From SZUA-35 sp965530755 (GTDB lineage: Bacteria; Actinomycetota; Acidimicrobiia; Acidimicrobiales; SZUA-35): a DNA stretch of 64,000 nt. The DNA is taken from NCBI GenBank assembly GCA_965530755.1, contig CBESNA010000017.1, positions 12,735-76,734 on the forward strand. Direction: 5' to 3'. The position numbers and the translations under genes were made by a program. Each line of letters opens with the position of its first letter. Position 1 is the first letter of the stretch. Positions 39,568 to 48,607 of the stretch are shown here, one piece after another. The notes beneath the pieces were generated by a model. It made no database searches. It worked only from the letters and a program-made list of their open reading frames with translations, and was not told where the DNA came from.

Positions 39568-41658
39568 GTGACCCAACCCGACCTCGCCCCGCCGGCACCC
39601 GAACCCCGTCCGTCGCCGCCTCGCGATCTGTGGGGCGAGCAGCGTCATGACCCCCGGGCCTGGTTGCGCAACGCCGATGATCCCGAGGTGATCGCTCACC
39701 TCGAGGCCGAGAACGCTCACACAGAGGCGGCCACTGCCCATCTCGCCGATCTCCGGAATGCGTTGTTTGCCGAATTCAAGGCCCGCATCAAGGAGACCGA
39801 TCTCAGCGTTCCCGTCGAGAAGGACGGATGGAGCTACTACTCGCGAACCGAGGAGGGGCAGCCATACGGAGTGCATTGCCGGCGGTCGCTCGCGGGCGAC
39901 GATCCCGGGACCAATCCTGAGAGGGTCATCCTCGACGAGAATCTCGAAGCAGAGGCCAGCGAGTACTTCGAGATCGGGGTTTTCGATGTGTCGCCGGACC
40001 ACCGCCTGATGCTGTGGGCGGCCGATCGCAGCGGCGACGAGAAGTTCGAGCTCCGCATTCGGGACCTCGACGACGGAACCGAGCTCGATGATGTCATTCC
40101 CGATGTCAGCTACGGATCTGCCTGGGCGATGGACAATCGCACGTTCTTCTACGTGCGAGTCGACGATGCCCATCGTCCATTCCAGGTGTGGCGGCATCGC
40201 CTCGGAGACCCGGTGGCAGACGACCACCTCGTCTTCGAAGAGCTCGACGAACGCTTCTTCGTCGGTGTTGGCCGAGAACGCGACGACTCCTTTATCCAGA
40301 TCGGTCTCAGCTCCGCCATCACCGACGAGACCTGGCTGCTGCCCGCCGACCAACCAGAGGCTGCGCTTCGGTGTTTTGCGGAGCGGCGGAACGGCATCGA
40401 GTATGGCGTGTCGCATCACGAGGGCCGGTTCGTCGTGCTCACGAACGACGGTGCCGAGAACTTTCGCATCTGCGAGACGCCGGTCGACGACACTGATCCC
40501 GCTCGTTGGGTCGACCTCGTTCCGCATCGAATCGACGTTCATGTCTCCGGCTTCGATGCATTACGCGAGCACCTCGTGATCTTCGAACGGGTGGATGCTG
40601 TGACCCGTATGCGGGTGCAGCGCTGGGACACCGGTGAGGAGCATGTGATCGCTCAGGCCGAAGCCGTGTCGACTGTCTGGCCAGGGGCGAACCCGACCGC
40701 AGACACCACCACCTATCGCTACGGCTACAGCTCGATGGTCACGCCCCCTGCCGTGCTCAGATACGACCTCGACGAGCGAACCACCGTGGTGCTGAAGACG
40801 ACCGAGGTGCTCGGTGGATTCGACCCGGCGACCTACGAGACGAAACGAGAATGGGCGGTCGCCGACGATGGCGTGCGCATCCCCATGAGTCTCGTCTGGC
40901 GTCGCGATCGACCCGACCATCCGGGGCCCGCTCTGGTCGGCGCCTATGGCGCCTACGAGGTCTCCTCCGATCCGTCGTTCTCCACGATGCGCCTCTCATT
41001 GCTGGACCGCGGGTTCGTCGTCGCCATCGCCCATGTTCGTGGAGGCGGAGAACTCGGTCGGGGGTGGTATCTCGACGGCAAGTTCGAGAAGAAGCGGAAC
41101 ACGTTCTCCGACACCGTCGCCTGCGCCCGCCACCTCATCGACAGCGGCTGGACCACTCCGGACCAGCTCGGCCTCCGCGGAGGGTCGGCGGGCGGCCTGC
41201 TCGTCGGGGCGGCGCTGAACCTGGCCCCCGAGCTGTTCGGCGCCGCGGTCGCGCAGGTTCCGTTCGTGGATGCGCTGAACACGATGCTCGACCCCACCTT
41301 GCCGCTCACCGTGACCGAGTGGGAGGAGTGGGGGAACCCGGCTGAGTCCGAGGCGATCTACCGCGAGATGCGGGCTTACACCCCATACGAGAACATCCGA
41401 TCCGATGACTATCCGGCGATCCTTGCCACCGCTGGTCTGAACGATCCTCGTGTCGGTTTCTGGGAGCCGGCCAAGTGGGTGTTGGCGCTGCGCGAACACA
41501 CCACGGGGTCGAAACCGATCCTGCTGCACGTCGACCTCGGAGCCGGTCACGGAGGCCCGTCTGGCCGCTATGACAGCTGGCGAGAAGAGGCCAAGGTGAT
41601 GGCGTTTTTGATCGACACGCTCGGCGCACCCAGCCAACCAGGTGTGGGAGCACCGTGA
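39568..41658 (+). CDS. ptrB: S9 prolyl oligopeptidase family, oligopeptidase B
   Basis: A 696-residue serine peptidase. The N-terminal part (to about residue 410) is the seven-bladed propeller; the C-terminal alpha/beta-hydrolase part has the nucleophile in RGGSAGGLLVGA, Asp in AGLNDPRVGFWEPAKW and His in GAGHGGPSGR. The end pattern GPSGRYDSWREEAKVMAF fits oligopeptidase B, which cuts short peptides after basic residues in the cytoplasm. No signal peptide. The proteasome cluster begins 92 bases downstream. Confidence 0.94.
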   Translation: MTQPDLAPPAPEPRPSPPRDLWGEQRHDPRAWLRNADDPEVIAHLEAENAHTEAATAHLADLRNALFAEFKARIKETDLSVPVEKDGWSYYSRTEEGQPYGVHCRRSLAGDDPGTNPERVILDENLEAEASEYFEIGVFDVSPDHRLMLWAADRSGDEKFELRIRDLDDGTELDDVIPDVSYGSAWAMDNRTFFYVRVDDAHRPFQVWRHRLGDPVADDHLVFEELDERFFVGVGRERDDSFIQIGLSSAITDETWLLPADQPEAALRCFAERRNGIEYGVSHHEGRFVVLTNDGAENFRICETPVDDTDPARWVDLVPHRIDVHVSGFDALREHLVIFERVDAVTRMRVQRWDTGEEHVIAQAEAVSTVWPGANPTADTTTYRYGYSSMVTPPAVLRYDLDERTTVVLKTTEVLGGFDPATYETKREWAVADDGVRIPMSLVWRRDRPDHPGPALVGAYGAYEVSSDPSFSTMRLSLLDRGFVVAIAHVRGGGELGRGWYLDGKFEKKRNTFSDTVACARHLIDSGWTTPDQLGLRGGSAGGLLVGAALNLAPELFGAAVAQVPFVDALNTMLDPTLPLTVTEWEEWGNPAESEAIYREMRAYTPYENIRSDDYPAILATAGLNDPRVGFWEPAKWVLALREHTTGSKPILLHVDLGAGHGGPSGRYDSWREEAKVMAFLIDTLGAPSQPGVGAP

Positions 41659-41720
41659 AGATCGTGTGACCGATGTCTGCGGGACGCTCACCCCGTTCCC
41701 GACGCGGCCGATGAGACGGC

Positions 41721-41726
41721 TAGGGT
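41721..41726 (+). promoter_or_regulatory. Promoter -10 box for the arc-dop-pup unit
   Basis: TAGGGT, 24 bases before GTG 41751. An SD GGAGG at 41740-41744 follows, so this mRNA has a short leader, unlike most genes here. Confidence 0.5.
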
Positions 41727-41750
41727 CCGGAGACAGACCGGAGGTCTTCC

Positions 41751-43511
41751 GTGAACGAAGCTGAATACGAACGTCGCCTCAGCTCCTACGAAGTGGGCAT
41801 GGCGGAACTGCAGAACCAACTGAAGACGATGGAGGAAGAGGTCATCACCCTCCGCCGTCGTCTGCAGGACGCGCCAAAGCGCGTTCGCACGCTCGAAGAA
41901 CGCCTGCTCGACACGAAGGGCCAGCTGGCTCAAGCCGTGAGCCAGAACGAAAAGCTCACGTACACCCTGCGCGAGGCGCGAGAACACATCGCCGCCTTGC
42001 GCGAAGAAGTGGACAAGCTGGCGCATCCGCCGTCCGCATACGGCACATTCCTGGCCCACAACGACGATGAGACCGCTGACATCTTCACCAGCGGCCGCAA
42101 GATGCGAGTCGAGATCCACCCGGCGATCGCGGTGGACGAACTGCGCAAGGGCGATGAAGTCGTTCTCAACGAGTCGCTGAACATCGTGAAGGTGCGCGTC
42201 CCCGAACAGGGCGGCGAAGTCGTCACGGTCAAGGAGATGCTCGACGATGGCAAGCGTGCGGTCGTGGTCGGACGGGCTGACGAGGAACGCGTGGCCGACC
42301 TCGCAGAACACCTCGTCGGAACGCGTATCCGCACCGGCGACTCCCTCGTGCTCGAACCTCGAGCCGGACTTCTGATCGAGAAGATCGAGAAGGCCGAAGT
42401 CGAAGACCTCGTCCTCGAGGAGGTGCCCAATGTCAGCTACGACGACATCGGCGGTCTCGATGCGCAGATCGAGGAGATCATCGACGCGGTCGAGTTGCCA
42501 TTCCTCCATGCCGATCTGTTCAGCGAACACAATCTGCCCGCACCCAAGGGCATTCTCCTCTACGGCCCCCCTGGCTGCGGAAAGACCCTCATTGCGAAGG
42601 CCGTCGCCGCCAGTCTCGCCAAGAAGGTCGCCGAGGTATCGGGCGATGATCAGGCCCGCAGCTTCTTCCTCAACATCAAAGGCCCGGAGCTGCTCAACAA
42701 GTACGTCGGCGAAACCGAGCGCCAGATCCGACTGATCTTCCAGCGAGCTCGGGAGAAGTCCGAAGAGGGCATGCCGGTCATCATCTTCTTCGACGAGATG
42801 GAGAGCCTGTTCCGCACCCGTGGGTCGGGAATCAGCTCCGACATCGAGAGCACGATCGTGCCGCAGCTCCTGGCGGAGATCGACGGTGTCGAAACCCTCA
42901 AGAACACGATCGTCATCGGTGCATCGAACCGTGAGGACCTCATCGATCCGGCCATCCTGCGGCCGGGACGCCTCGATGTGAAGATCAAGATCGAACGTCC
43001 GACCGAGGAGTCGGCTCGCTCGATCTTCCGTCGCTACCTCACCATCGATCTACCGATACATGCCGATGAGATCACCGAACATGGCAGCTCGCAGGCGGCC
43101 GTTGACTCAATGATCGACGCCGGCGCTGAGTTCATGTACCGCGAGGACGACGACACACGCTTCCTCGAGGTCACGTACCAAAACGGCGACAAGGAAGTGC
43201 TGTACTTCCGTGACTTCTCCAGCGGTGCCATGATCGAGAACATCGTCAGACGCACGAAGAAGGCTGCGATCAAGCGATTCCTCGACATCGGCGAGAAGGG
43301 GATCAAGGCCGAGGACCTCCACGCTTCGGTGACCCAGGAGTTCAAGGAGCAAGAAGACCTCCCCAACACGACGAACCCGGACGACTGGGCGAAGGTGTCC
43401 GGCAAGAAAGGCGAGCGCATCGTGTATGTCCGCACGCTCATCAAGAAGGATGACGGCGACGAGGGTGGCGGCCGTGCCATCGAGCAAGTGGCAACGGGGC
43501 AGTACCTGTAA
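41751..43511 (+). CDS. arc: Proteasome-associated AAA ATPase (ARC/Mpa)
   Basis: A 586-residue hexameric unfoldase that captures pupylated proteins and threads them into the 20S proteasome. Residues 1-90 form the coiled coil that binds Pup, followed by the tandem OB region and the AAA domain: Walker A GPPGCGKT at 272-279, Walker B FFDEMES near 347. The C-terminus GQYL is the short tail that docks into PrcA pockets. dop starts 3 bases after the stop, with pup next. Confidence 0.97.
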   Translation: MNEAEYERRLSSYEVGMAELQNQLKTMEEEVITLRRRLQDAPKRVRTLEERLLDTKGQLAQAVSQNEKLTYTLREAREHIAALREEVDKLAHPPSAYGTFLAHNDDETADIFTSGRKMRVEIHPAIAVDELRKGDEVVLNESLNIVKVRVPEQGGEVVTVKEMLDDGKRAVVVGRADEERVADLAEHLVGTRIRTGDSLVLEPRAGLLIEKIEKAEVEDLVLEEVPNVSYDDIGGLDAQIEEIIDAVELPFLHADLFSEHNLPAPKGILLYGPPGCGKTLIAKAVAASLAKKVAEVSGDDQARSFFLNIKGPELLNKYVGETERQIRLIFQRAREKSEEGMPVIIFFDEMESLFRTRGSGISSDIESTIVPQLLAEIDGVETLKNTIVIGASNREDLIDPAILRPGRLDVKIKIERPTEESARSIFRRYLTIDLPIHADEITEHGSSQAAVDSMIDAGAEFMYREDDDTRFLEVTYQNGDKEVLYFRDFSSGAMIENIVRRTKKAAIKRFLDIGEKGIKAEDLHASVTQEFKEQEDLPNTTNPDDWAKVSGKKGERIVYVRTLIKKDDGDEGGGRAIEQVATGQYL

Positions 43512-43514
43512 CTC

Positions 43515-45029
43515 ATGGCCATCAAAAAAGTCGTCGGCATCGAGACCGAGCTGGGCATCATGGTTCGCGGGGCCGCCGAGTGGAATCCGGTATCGGCGTC
43601 GTCGATGCTCATCAACGCCTACGTCGGCACTGACCCGGGTGGCATCGACGATCGAGCGTCCCCGATTGCGTGGGACTTCATCGACGAAATGCCCGGCGCC
43701 GATGCCCGCCAGGGGCTGGCGCCGTCGTTCTCCATGCCACCCGAGATCGAGACACACCTCGTCAATGCCGTGCTCACCAACGGCGCCAGGTACTACGTCG
43801 ACCACGCGCATCCCGAGGTCTCGACCCCCGAGTGCCTCGACGCCCTCGCGATCGTGGTTTTCGACCGAGCTGCCGAGCTGATCGCTGTCGAGTCTATGAA
43901 GGCAGCCAACGCACTGCTGCCGCCCGGGCAGGAGGTGATCCTCTACAAGGACAACACCGACCGCAAGGGCAACGCCTACGGGACACACGAGAACTACCTT
44001 GTCGATCGATCATTGCCCTTTGGCCAGATCATCACGGGAGCCACGATCCATTTCGTGACCCGCCAGATCTTCAGCGGGTCCGGCAAGGTCGGCAGCGAGC
44101 TTCCGGGCGTGGGAGCTGCGGCGATTCCGTACCAGATCACGCAGCGGGCCGAACACTTCGAAGAAGAGGTCGGGCTCGAGACCACGCTCAAGCGGCCGAT
44201 CATCAACACCCGCGATGAACCGCACGCCGACAGTCAGCGATACCGCCGGCTCCACGTCATCGTCGGCGACGCCAACATGTCCCAGGTCGCCACCTTCCTG
44301 AAGGTCGGCACGACATCGATCCTGCTGGCCATGCTCGAGGACCATGCACTCGACATGTCGATGGCGCTCGACGATCCGGTGCGAGCCATGCACCACGTGA
44401 GCCACGATCTCACCCTGCGGGAGCCGATGCGGCTGGCCGACGGGTCCATGGCAACGGCGCTCGAGATCCAGATGGACCTGCTGGCCCAGGCCAAGCAGTG
44501 GCGGGAACGCCATGGTCTGGAGTCGGTCGGCGGCGATGAGGTCGGCTCGATGATCCTCGATCGCTGGGAACGGGTTCTCGTCGGGCTCGAATCCGACCCA
44601 GCGTCCGTCGCAGACCAGGTCGATTGGTTGGCGAAGAAGCGGATCCTCGAGGGGTTCATGGAGCGACACGGCTGCGATTGGGACGACACCAGGCTGCGAG
44701 CGCTCGACCTGCAGTACCACGACCTCCGTCCGGAGAAGTCGCTGGCTGCACGAGCGGGTCTCGAGACATTGGTTGACGAGGAGGACGCTCGCGTCGCGAT
44801 GAGCGAACCCCCGACCAACACCCGGGCGTACTTCCGCGGAAAGTGTCTGCAGAAGTTCGCCGATTCTGTCGTGGCCGCCAATTGGGATTCGATCGTCTTC
44901 GACGTCGGTGACGATCCATTACGCCGCGTTCCCATGCTGGAACCCACGAGGGGTACGGTGGAACACGTTGGTGCTCTGATCGACGAGAGTGCAACAGTGT
45001 CTGAACTCCTCGACAAACTCGGGGCCTGA
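43515..45029 (+). CDS. dop: Depupylase / Pup deamidase
   Basis: A 504-residue glutamine-synthetase-like enzyme that converts the C-terminal Gln of Pup to Glu and removes Pup from substrates. The N-terminal VGIETELGIMV carries the metal/ATP Glu of the fold, and NTRDEPHAD is the shared PafA/Dop motif. The Dop-specific loop region lies around NAYVGTDPGGIDDRASPIAWDF. Consistent with this, Pup in the same operon ends in GGQ and needs deamidation. Separated by 15 bases from pup. Confidence 0.97.
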   Translation: MAIKKVVGIETELGIMVRGAAEWNPVSASSMLINAYVGTDPGGIDDRASPIAWDFIDEMPGADARQGLAPSFSMPPEIETHLVNAVLTNGARYYVDHAHPEVSTPECLDALAIVVFDRAAELIAVESMKAANALLPPGQEVILYKDNTDRKGNAYGTHENYLVDRSLPFGQIITGATIHFVTRQIFSGSGKVGSELPGVGAAAIPYQITQRAEHFEEEVGLETTLKRPIINTRDEPHADSQRYRRLHVIVGDANMSQVATFLKVGTTSILLAMLEDHALDMSMALDDPVRAMHHVSHDLTLREPMRLADGSMATALEIQMDLLAQAKQWRERHGLESVGGDEVGSMILDRWERVLVGLESDPASVADQVDWLAKKRILEGFMERHGCDWDDTRLRALDLQYHDLRPEKSLAARAGLETLVDEEDARVAMSEPPTNTRAYFRGKCLQKFADSVVAANWDSIVFDVGDDPLRRVPMLEPTRGTVEHVGALIDESATVSELLDKLGA

Positions 45030-45044
45030 CCGAAGGAGAGCGAT

Positions 45045-45239
45045 ATGGCAGAACGTGAGCAGATCAAGAAGACGCCGTCACGCTCGGGTGAGAGCGAGGT
45101 CGGCGAGGCGCCGGCGGCCAGCGAGTCCGGCGAAAAGCTGAAGGCGGAGCTCGACGATCTCCTCGACGAGATCGATGACGTCCTGGAGACCAACGCCGAG
45201 GATTTCGTGAAGTCCTACATCCAAAAGGGTGGCCAGTAG
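45045..45239 (+). CDS. pup: Prokaryotic ubiquitin-like protein Pup (GGQ form)
   Basis: A 64-residue intrinsically disordered tag. The C-terminal FVKSYIQKGGQ is the recognition and conjugation end; the terminal Gln must be deamidated by Dop before PafA links it to lysines. The middle helix KLKAELDDLLDEIDDVLE binds the Arc coiled coil. A good SD (GAAGGAG) precedes the ATG, fitting translation from an internal position in the arc-dop-pup mRNA. Confidence 0.97.
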   Translation: MAEREQIKKTPSRSGESEVGEAPAASESGEKLKAELDDLLDEIDDVLETNAEDFVKSYIQKGGQ

Positions 45240-45335
45240 CCCACTGCCCCGCTTTTCTTTCCGTTCTGCGGCACTGAGCCCTCACCCCTCGACCGCGCCG
45301 GAGAACGGAGGGGCCGAGGGGGAGGTGTGGGGCGC

Positions 45336-45341
45336 TAGCTT
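45336..45341 (+). promoter_or_regulatory. -10 box for dapD (predicted leaderless)
   Basis: TAGCTT, 7 bases before ATG 45349. Confidence 0.5.
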
Positions 45342-45348
45342 GCTCGGC

Positions 45349-46482
45349 ATGACTGAGGGCTACACCACGACACAACAGATCACTACGGCGCGAGAGGCCA
45401 TCGAGGCCGCGATCGATGGATACACGTCGCCCGTTGCCTTCGGTCTCGGCGTGGCCACGGTTGCCGACAACGGCGACATCCTCGATGTCTCCTACCCCCA
45501 CGTGCAGGTCGGTGAGCACTCCTTCCCGGCGGCAATCCTGGCCAAGGTCGCCGGCCACATCAGCGGCACGGCCACCTACCAGATCAGCCCAGACCAACTC
45601 GGCGAGGCTCTCACCATCGTCGGGCCAGCCGAAAGCGTCGACATACCGCATCCGAACGCGGCGGCCTGGAGATCCTGTGCGGCACTCGTCGGTGTTCCCG
45701 CACCCGGCGGCCGCCGCCAGCTGGTTGTTTCATTCATCGGGTCTCTGGTCGATGCCCCGATTGACGCCATCGACGGCTATCTGCGGCTGCATCTGCTCTC
45801 CTACCGAGCGGTCGAGCCCCATGGGCTCAACATGGACGGCATCTTCGGTGTCCTGACCAACGTCGTATGGACCAATCACGGCCCGTTCCCCGTGCCCGGC
45901 TTCGAGACAGCGCGAATGGCGATGCGGGTAGAGGGGAAGCACGTCGTCGTGTTCGGTGTCGACAAGTTTCCTCGAATGCTCGACTACGTCGTGCCATCCG
46001 GCGTGCGCATAGCCGAAGGCGGCCGCGTTCGGCTCGGCGCTCACCTGGCCGAGGGCACGACCGTGATGCACGAAGGCTTCTGCAACTTCAACGCCGGCAC
46101 GCTCGGCGTGTCGATGGTCGAGGGCAGGATCTCCGCCGGTGTGCTGGTCGGTGATGGCTCGGATGTCGGCGGTGGTGCGTCGATCCAGGGGACGCTTTCC
46201 GGCGGTGGCCAGGAAACCATCAGCCTCGGCAAGAACTGTCTCCTCGGCGCTAATGCTGGTATCGGCATCTCGCTCGGCGACGACTGCATCGTCGAGGCCG
46301 GTCTGTACGTCACTGCCGGCACGCTGGTCTCGATGCCGGACAATTCGATTCGCAAGGCCCGAGAGATCAGCGGAGCGAGCGGACTGCTGTTCCGCCGCAA
46401 CTCGTTGACGGGCGAAGTCGAAGCGCTTGCTCGCTCCGGAGCCAGCTGGCAAGGCCTCAACGAGGATCTCCACGCCAACTGA
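45349..46482 (+). CDS. dapD: Tetrahydrodipicolinate N-succinyltransferase
   Basis: A 377-residue left-handed beta-helix acyltransferase of the actinobacterial DapD type, for the succinylase branch of lysine and diaminopimelate synthesis. The hexapeptide-repeat core runs from VRIAEGGRVRLGAHLAEGTTVM to SLGDDCIVEAGLYVTAGTLV, with EGFCNFNAGT and MVEGRISAGV as diagnostic blocks. It is some 60 residues longer than M. tuberculosis DapD, mainly at the N-terminus. Its place inside the proteasome cluster, with its own promoter, is unusual. Confidence 0.92.
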   Translation: MTEGYTTTQQITTAREAIEAAIDGYTSPVAFGLGVATVADNGDILDVSYPHVQVGEHSFPAAILAKVAGHISGTATYQISPDQLGEALTIVGPAESVDIPHPNAAAWRSCAALVGVPAPGGRRQLVVSFIGSLVDAPIDAIDGYLRLHLLSYRAVEPHGLNMDGIFGVLTNVVWTNHGPFPVPGFETARMAMRVEGKHVVVFGVDKFPRMLDYVVPSGVRIAEGGRVRLGAHLAEGTTVMHEGFCNFNAGTLGVSMVEGRISAGVLVGDGSDVGGGASIQGTLSGGGQETISLGKNCLLGANAGIGISLGDDCIVEAGLYVTAGTLVSMPDNSIRKAREISGASGLLFRRNSLTGEVEALARSGASWQGLNEDLHAN

Positions 46483-46537
46483 CAGGCGGCGGGGAAGCGA
46501 GAACGGAGTTGGGGTGCCGCAGAACGGGCATGGGGGC

Positions 46538-46543
46538 TACGGT
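46538..46543 (+). promoter_or_regulatory. -10 box for prcB (predicted leaderless)
   Basis: TACGGT, 8 bases before GTG 46552. Confidence 0.45.
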
Positions 46544-46551
46544 TGGCCGCC

Positions 46552-47364
46552 GTGACGCTTCCGCTCTTCTCCGCTTCCGATGATCCGGGTCCCTACTTCC
46601 CTGAACTGCTCAGAAGGGTGGGCATCGACCCCTCGTATCGCATCTCCGAAACGCTGACCGCCGAGCAACACCTCGACATCACACACGGAACGACCGTGGT
46701 GGCTGCCCGTTGCGACGACGGTGTCGTGATCGCCGGTGATCGCCGCGCCACGTCAGGCAACCTGATCAGCCACCGCAACATGCAGAAGGTGTTTGCTGCC
46801 GATCGATGGTCCGGTGTGGCCATTGCCGGTGCCGCCGGACCGGCGATCGAGATGGTCAAGATGTTCCAGCTCCAGCTGGAGCACTACGAGAAGGTCGAGG
46901 GTCATTCGCTCTCGCTCGAAGGCAAGGCCAACCAGCTCTCGATGATGGTGCGCCAGCACCTGCCCGCAGCGATGCAGGGCATGGTTGTCGTGCCAATCTT
47001 CGCCGGTTTCGACCGTCGACGGGACCGCGGTCGTCTCTTCGCCTACGACGTCACTGGCGGTCGTTACGAAGAAGAGGACTACGTGGCAACGGGCTCGGGC
47101 AGCCTGCACGCTCGCACCGTCATCAAGCTCGGTCGCGGCGGAACGCTCGGTCGGGACGAAACGGTCGACCTGCTGATCCGGGCGCTGTTCACCGCAGCAG
47201 ACGACGACTCGGCGACTGGCGGTCCGGACAACATGCGCGGCATCTATCCGATCGTCGCCACCATCGGCGAGGAGGGCTTCGTTGCGCTCGACGAGGGCGA
47301 CATCGCCAGCCGCTTCGCGGCAATCATCGCCGAGTACACCCGACCCGAGGATGCCGTCCGATGA
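46552..47364 (+). CDS. prcB: 20S proteasome beta subunit
   Basis: The catalytic proteasome subunit (270 residues from GTG 46552; TTG 46543 is an alternative). A propeptide of about 46 residues ends in DITHG, and cleavage exposes the nucleophile Thr1 of TTVVAARCDDGVVIAGDRR. Asp17 and Lys33 (mature numbering) are both present. The later SGSLHARTVIKLGR and GGPDNMRGIYP blocks are typical. Overlaps prcA by 4 bases (ATGA), matching the 1:1 need for alpha and beta rings. Confidence 0.96.
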   Translation: MTLPLFSASDDPGPYFPELLRRVGIDPSYRISETLTAEQHLDITHGTTVVAARCDDGVVIAGDRRATSGNLISHRNMQKVFAADRWSGVAIAGAAGPAIEMVKMFQLQLEHYEKVEGHSLSLEGKANQLSMMVRQHLPAAMQGMVVVPIFAGFDRRRDRGRLFAYDVTGGRYEEEDYVATGSGSLHARTVIKLGRGGTLGRDETVDLLIRALFTAADDDSATGGPDNMRGIYPIVATIGEEGFVALDEGDIASRFAAIIAEYTRPEDAVR

Positions 47365-48038
47365 ACATGCCGTTCTATGTCGCCCCAGAACAGGTGATGA
47401 AGGATCGGGCCGACTACGCCCAGAAGGGCATTGCCCGTGGTCGCAGCTTGGTGGCGGTCGAGTTCGTCGACGGCATCATCCTGACGGCCGAGAATCCATC
47501 GCGGAACCTGCGCAAGGTGTCGGAGATCTACGACCGGATCGCGTTCGCCGGGGTGGGTAAGTACAACGAGTACGACCAGTTGCGAATCGCCGGCATCCGA
47601 CACGCCGATCTCAAGGGTTACACCTACAGCCGAGACGACGTCGACTCGCAGGCCTTGGCCAACCAGTACGCACAGATGCTCGGTCAGATCTTCACCCACG
47701 AGATGAAACCACTCGAGGTGGAGATCCTGGTGGCCTCCGTCGGGTTCGGGCCGGGCGGCAACCGTCTGTTCCACATCCGCTACGACGGATCGGTCACCGA
47801 CGAGGACAACTTTGCGGCGCTCGGCGGCGAGGCCGAGGAGATTCGCGAACGCCTCGAAGCCGGTTTTGCTGCTGACCTCGATCTCGGCTCGGCGCTGAAG
47901 CTCTCCTCGTCTGCATTGTCCGGGCTCGAGCGAACCATCGAAGGTGATCAGCTCGAAGTTGCGGTTCTCGATCGACTCGAGCAGGGCCGTTGCTTCCGAC
48001 GGCTGGAAAACGACGAGATCACGGAGTTGTTGGCCTGA
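47361..48038 (+). CDS. prcA: 20S proteasome alpha subunit
   Basis: A 225-residue alpha subunit forming the gated outer ring that Arc docks onto. The N-terminal gate and H0 helix are MPFYVAPEQVMKDRADYAQKG, and the core motif GRSLVAVEFVDGIILTAEN follows. The C-terminal tail is not the acidic low-complexity tail seen in mycobacteria. ATG 47361 overlaps the prcB stop; the longer open frame upstream is antiparallel-reading sequence of prcB and not used. Confidence 0.96.
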   Translation: MNMPFYVAPEQVMKDRADYAQKGIARGRSLVAVEFVDGIILTAENPSRNLRKVSEIYDRIAFAGVGKYNEYDQLRIAGIRHADLKGYTYSRDDVDSQALANQYAQMLGQIFTHEMKPLEVEILVASVGFGPGGNRLFHIRYDGSVTDEDNFAALGGEAEEIRERLEAGFAADLDLGSALKLSSSALSGLERTIEGDQLEVAVLDRLEQGRCFRRLENDEITELLA

Positions 48039-48068
48039 TCGCGACTCGGAAGGCTCCGGGGCCCCTCA

Positions 48069-48524
48069 TCAGTTTCGAGGAGCTTGTCCGGTGTGGAACG
48101 CCATTGAAGCCGGCGTGGCCGGGTCGAGGCCGTTGATTCCGTCGATCAGCTGACGGCTGCCGAGCGGCTGTTCGAGTTTCACGGTTGCCCGCATCGCGTT
48201 ACCCATCCGGTTGCACGGCACGTCGTCGCCGTGGGTCGGGAACGTCACGCTGAGCGTGACTGTGTCGTCGGTCTCGAGCGCAGTCACGACCAGACCGCCG
48301 AGGCTGGACCAGGACGGGCAGTCGGGATGTGCAGCCCGGATCGGTATCACCTGGCTCGACTCGCCGACCTCGCCGTTGACGGCCCAGACGGCCTCGACCC
48401 GGTCGACCGACAACGCGGCGACGGCAACGACGCCGATGGCGACCGCTGCCACGACCGAGCCCGCTCCGGCTGCGTATGCACGCGCCGCTTGGCCGCGAGT
48501 GTTGATCCGATGCAAGCTGCCCAC
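48069..48524 (-). CDS. Hypothetical single-pass membrane protein
   Basis: A 151-residue frame on the minus strand between prcA and pafA. One hydrophobic segment (AYAAGAGSVVAAVAIGVVAVAAL, about residues 17-39) is followed by an exported-looking domain with two cysteines (AHPDCPSW and DVPCNRM) and a C-terminal EQPLGSRQLIDG motif. It fills the gap well and is more protein-like than the opposite frame, but I recognise no family. No -10 box in the leaderless position was found, so the GTG 48524 start is uncertain. Confidence 0.65.
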   Translation of the reverse strand: MGSLHRINTRGQAARAYAAGAGSVVAAVAIGVVAVAALSVDRVEAVWAVNGEVGESSQVIPIRAAHPDCPSWSSLGGLVVTALETDDTVTLSVTFPTHGDDVPCNRMGNAMRATVKLEQPLGSRQLIDGINGLDPATPASMAFHTGQAPRN

Positions 48525-48593
48525 AGCAACATCATCGGCACTCGATGGGATGAACCTGAGGAGCCCGTGTGTTTACGTCCGAGCCGCCTCGAC

Positions 48594-48599
48594 TAGGTT
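48594..48599 (+). promoter_or_regulatory. -10 box for pafA (predicted leaderless)
   Basis: TAGGTT, 8 bases before ATG 48608. Confidence 0.5.
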
Positions 48600-48607
48600 G
48601 ACGACCA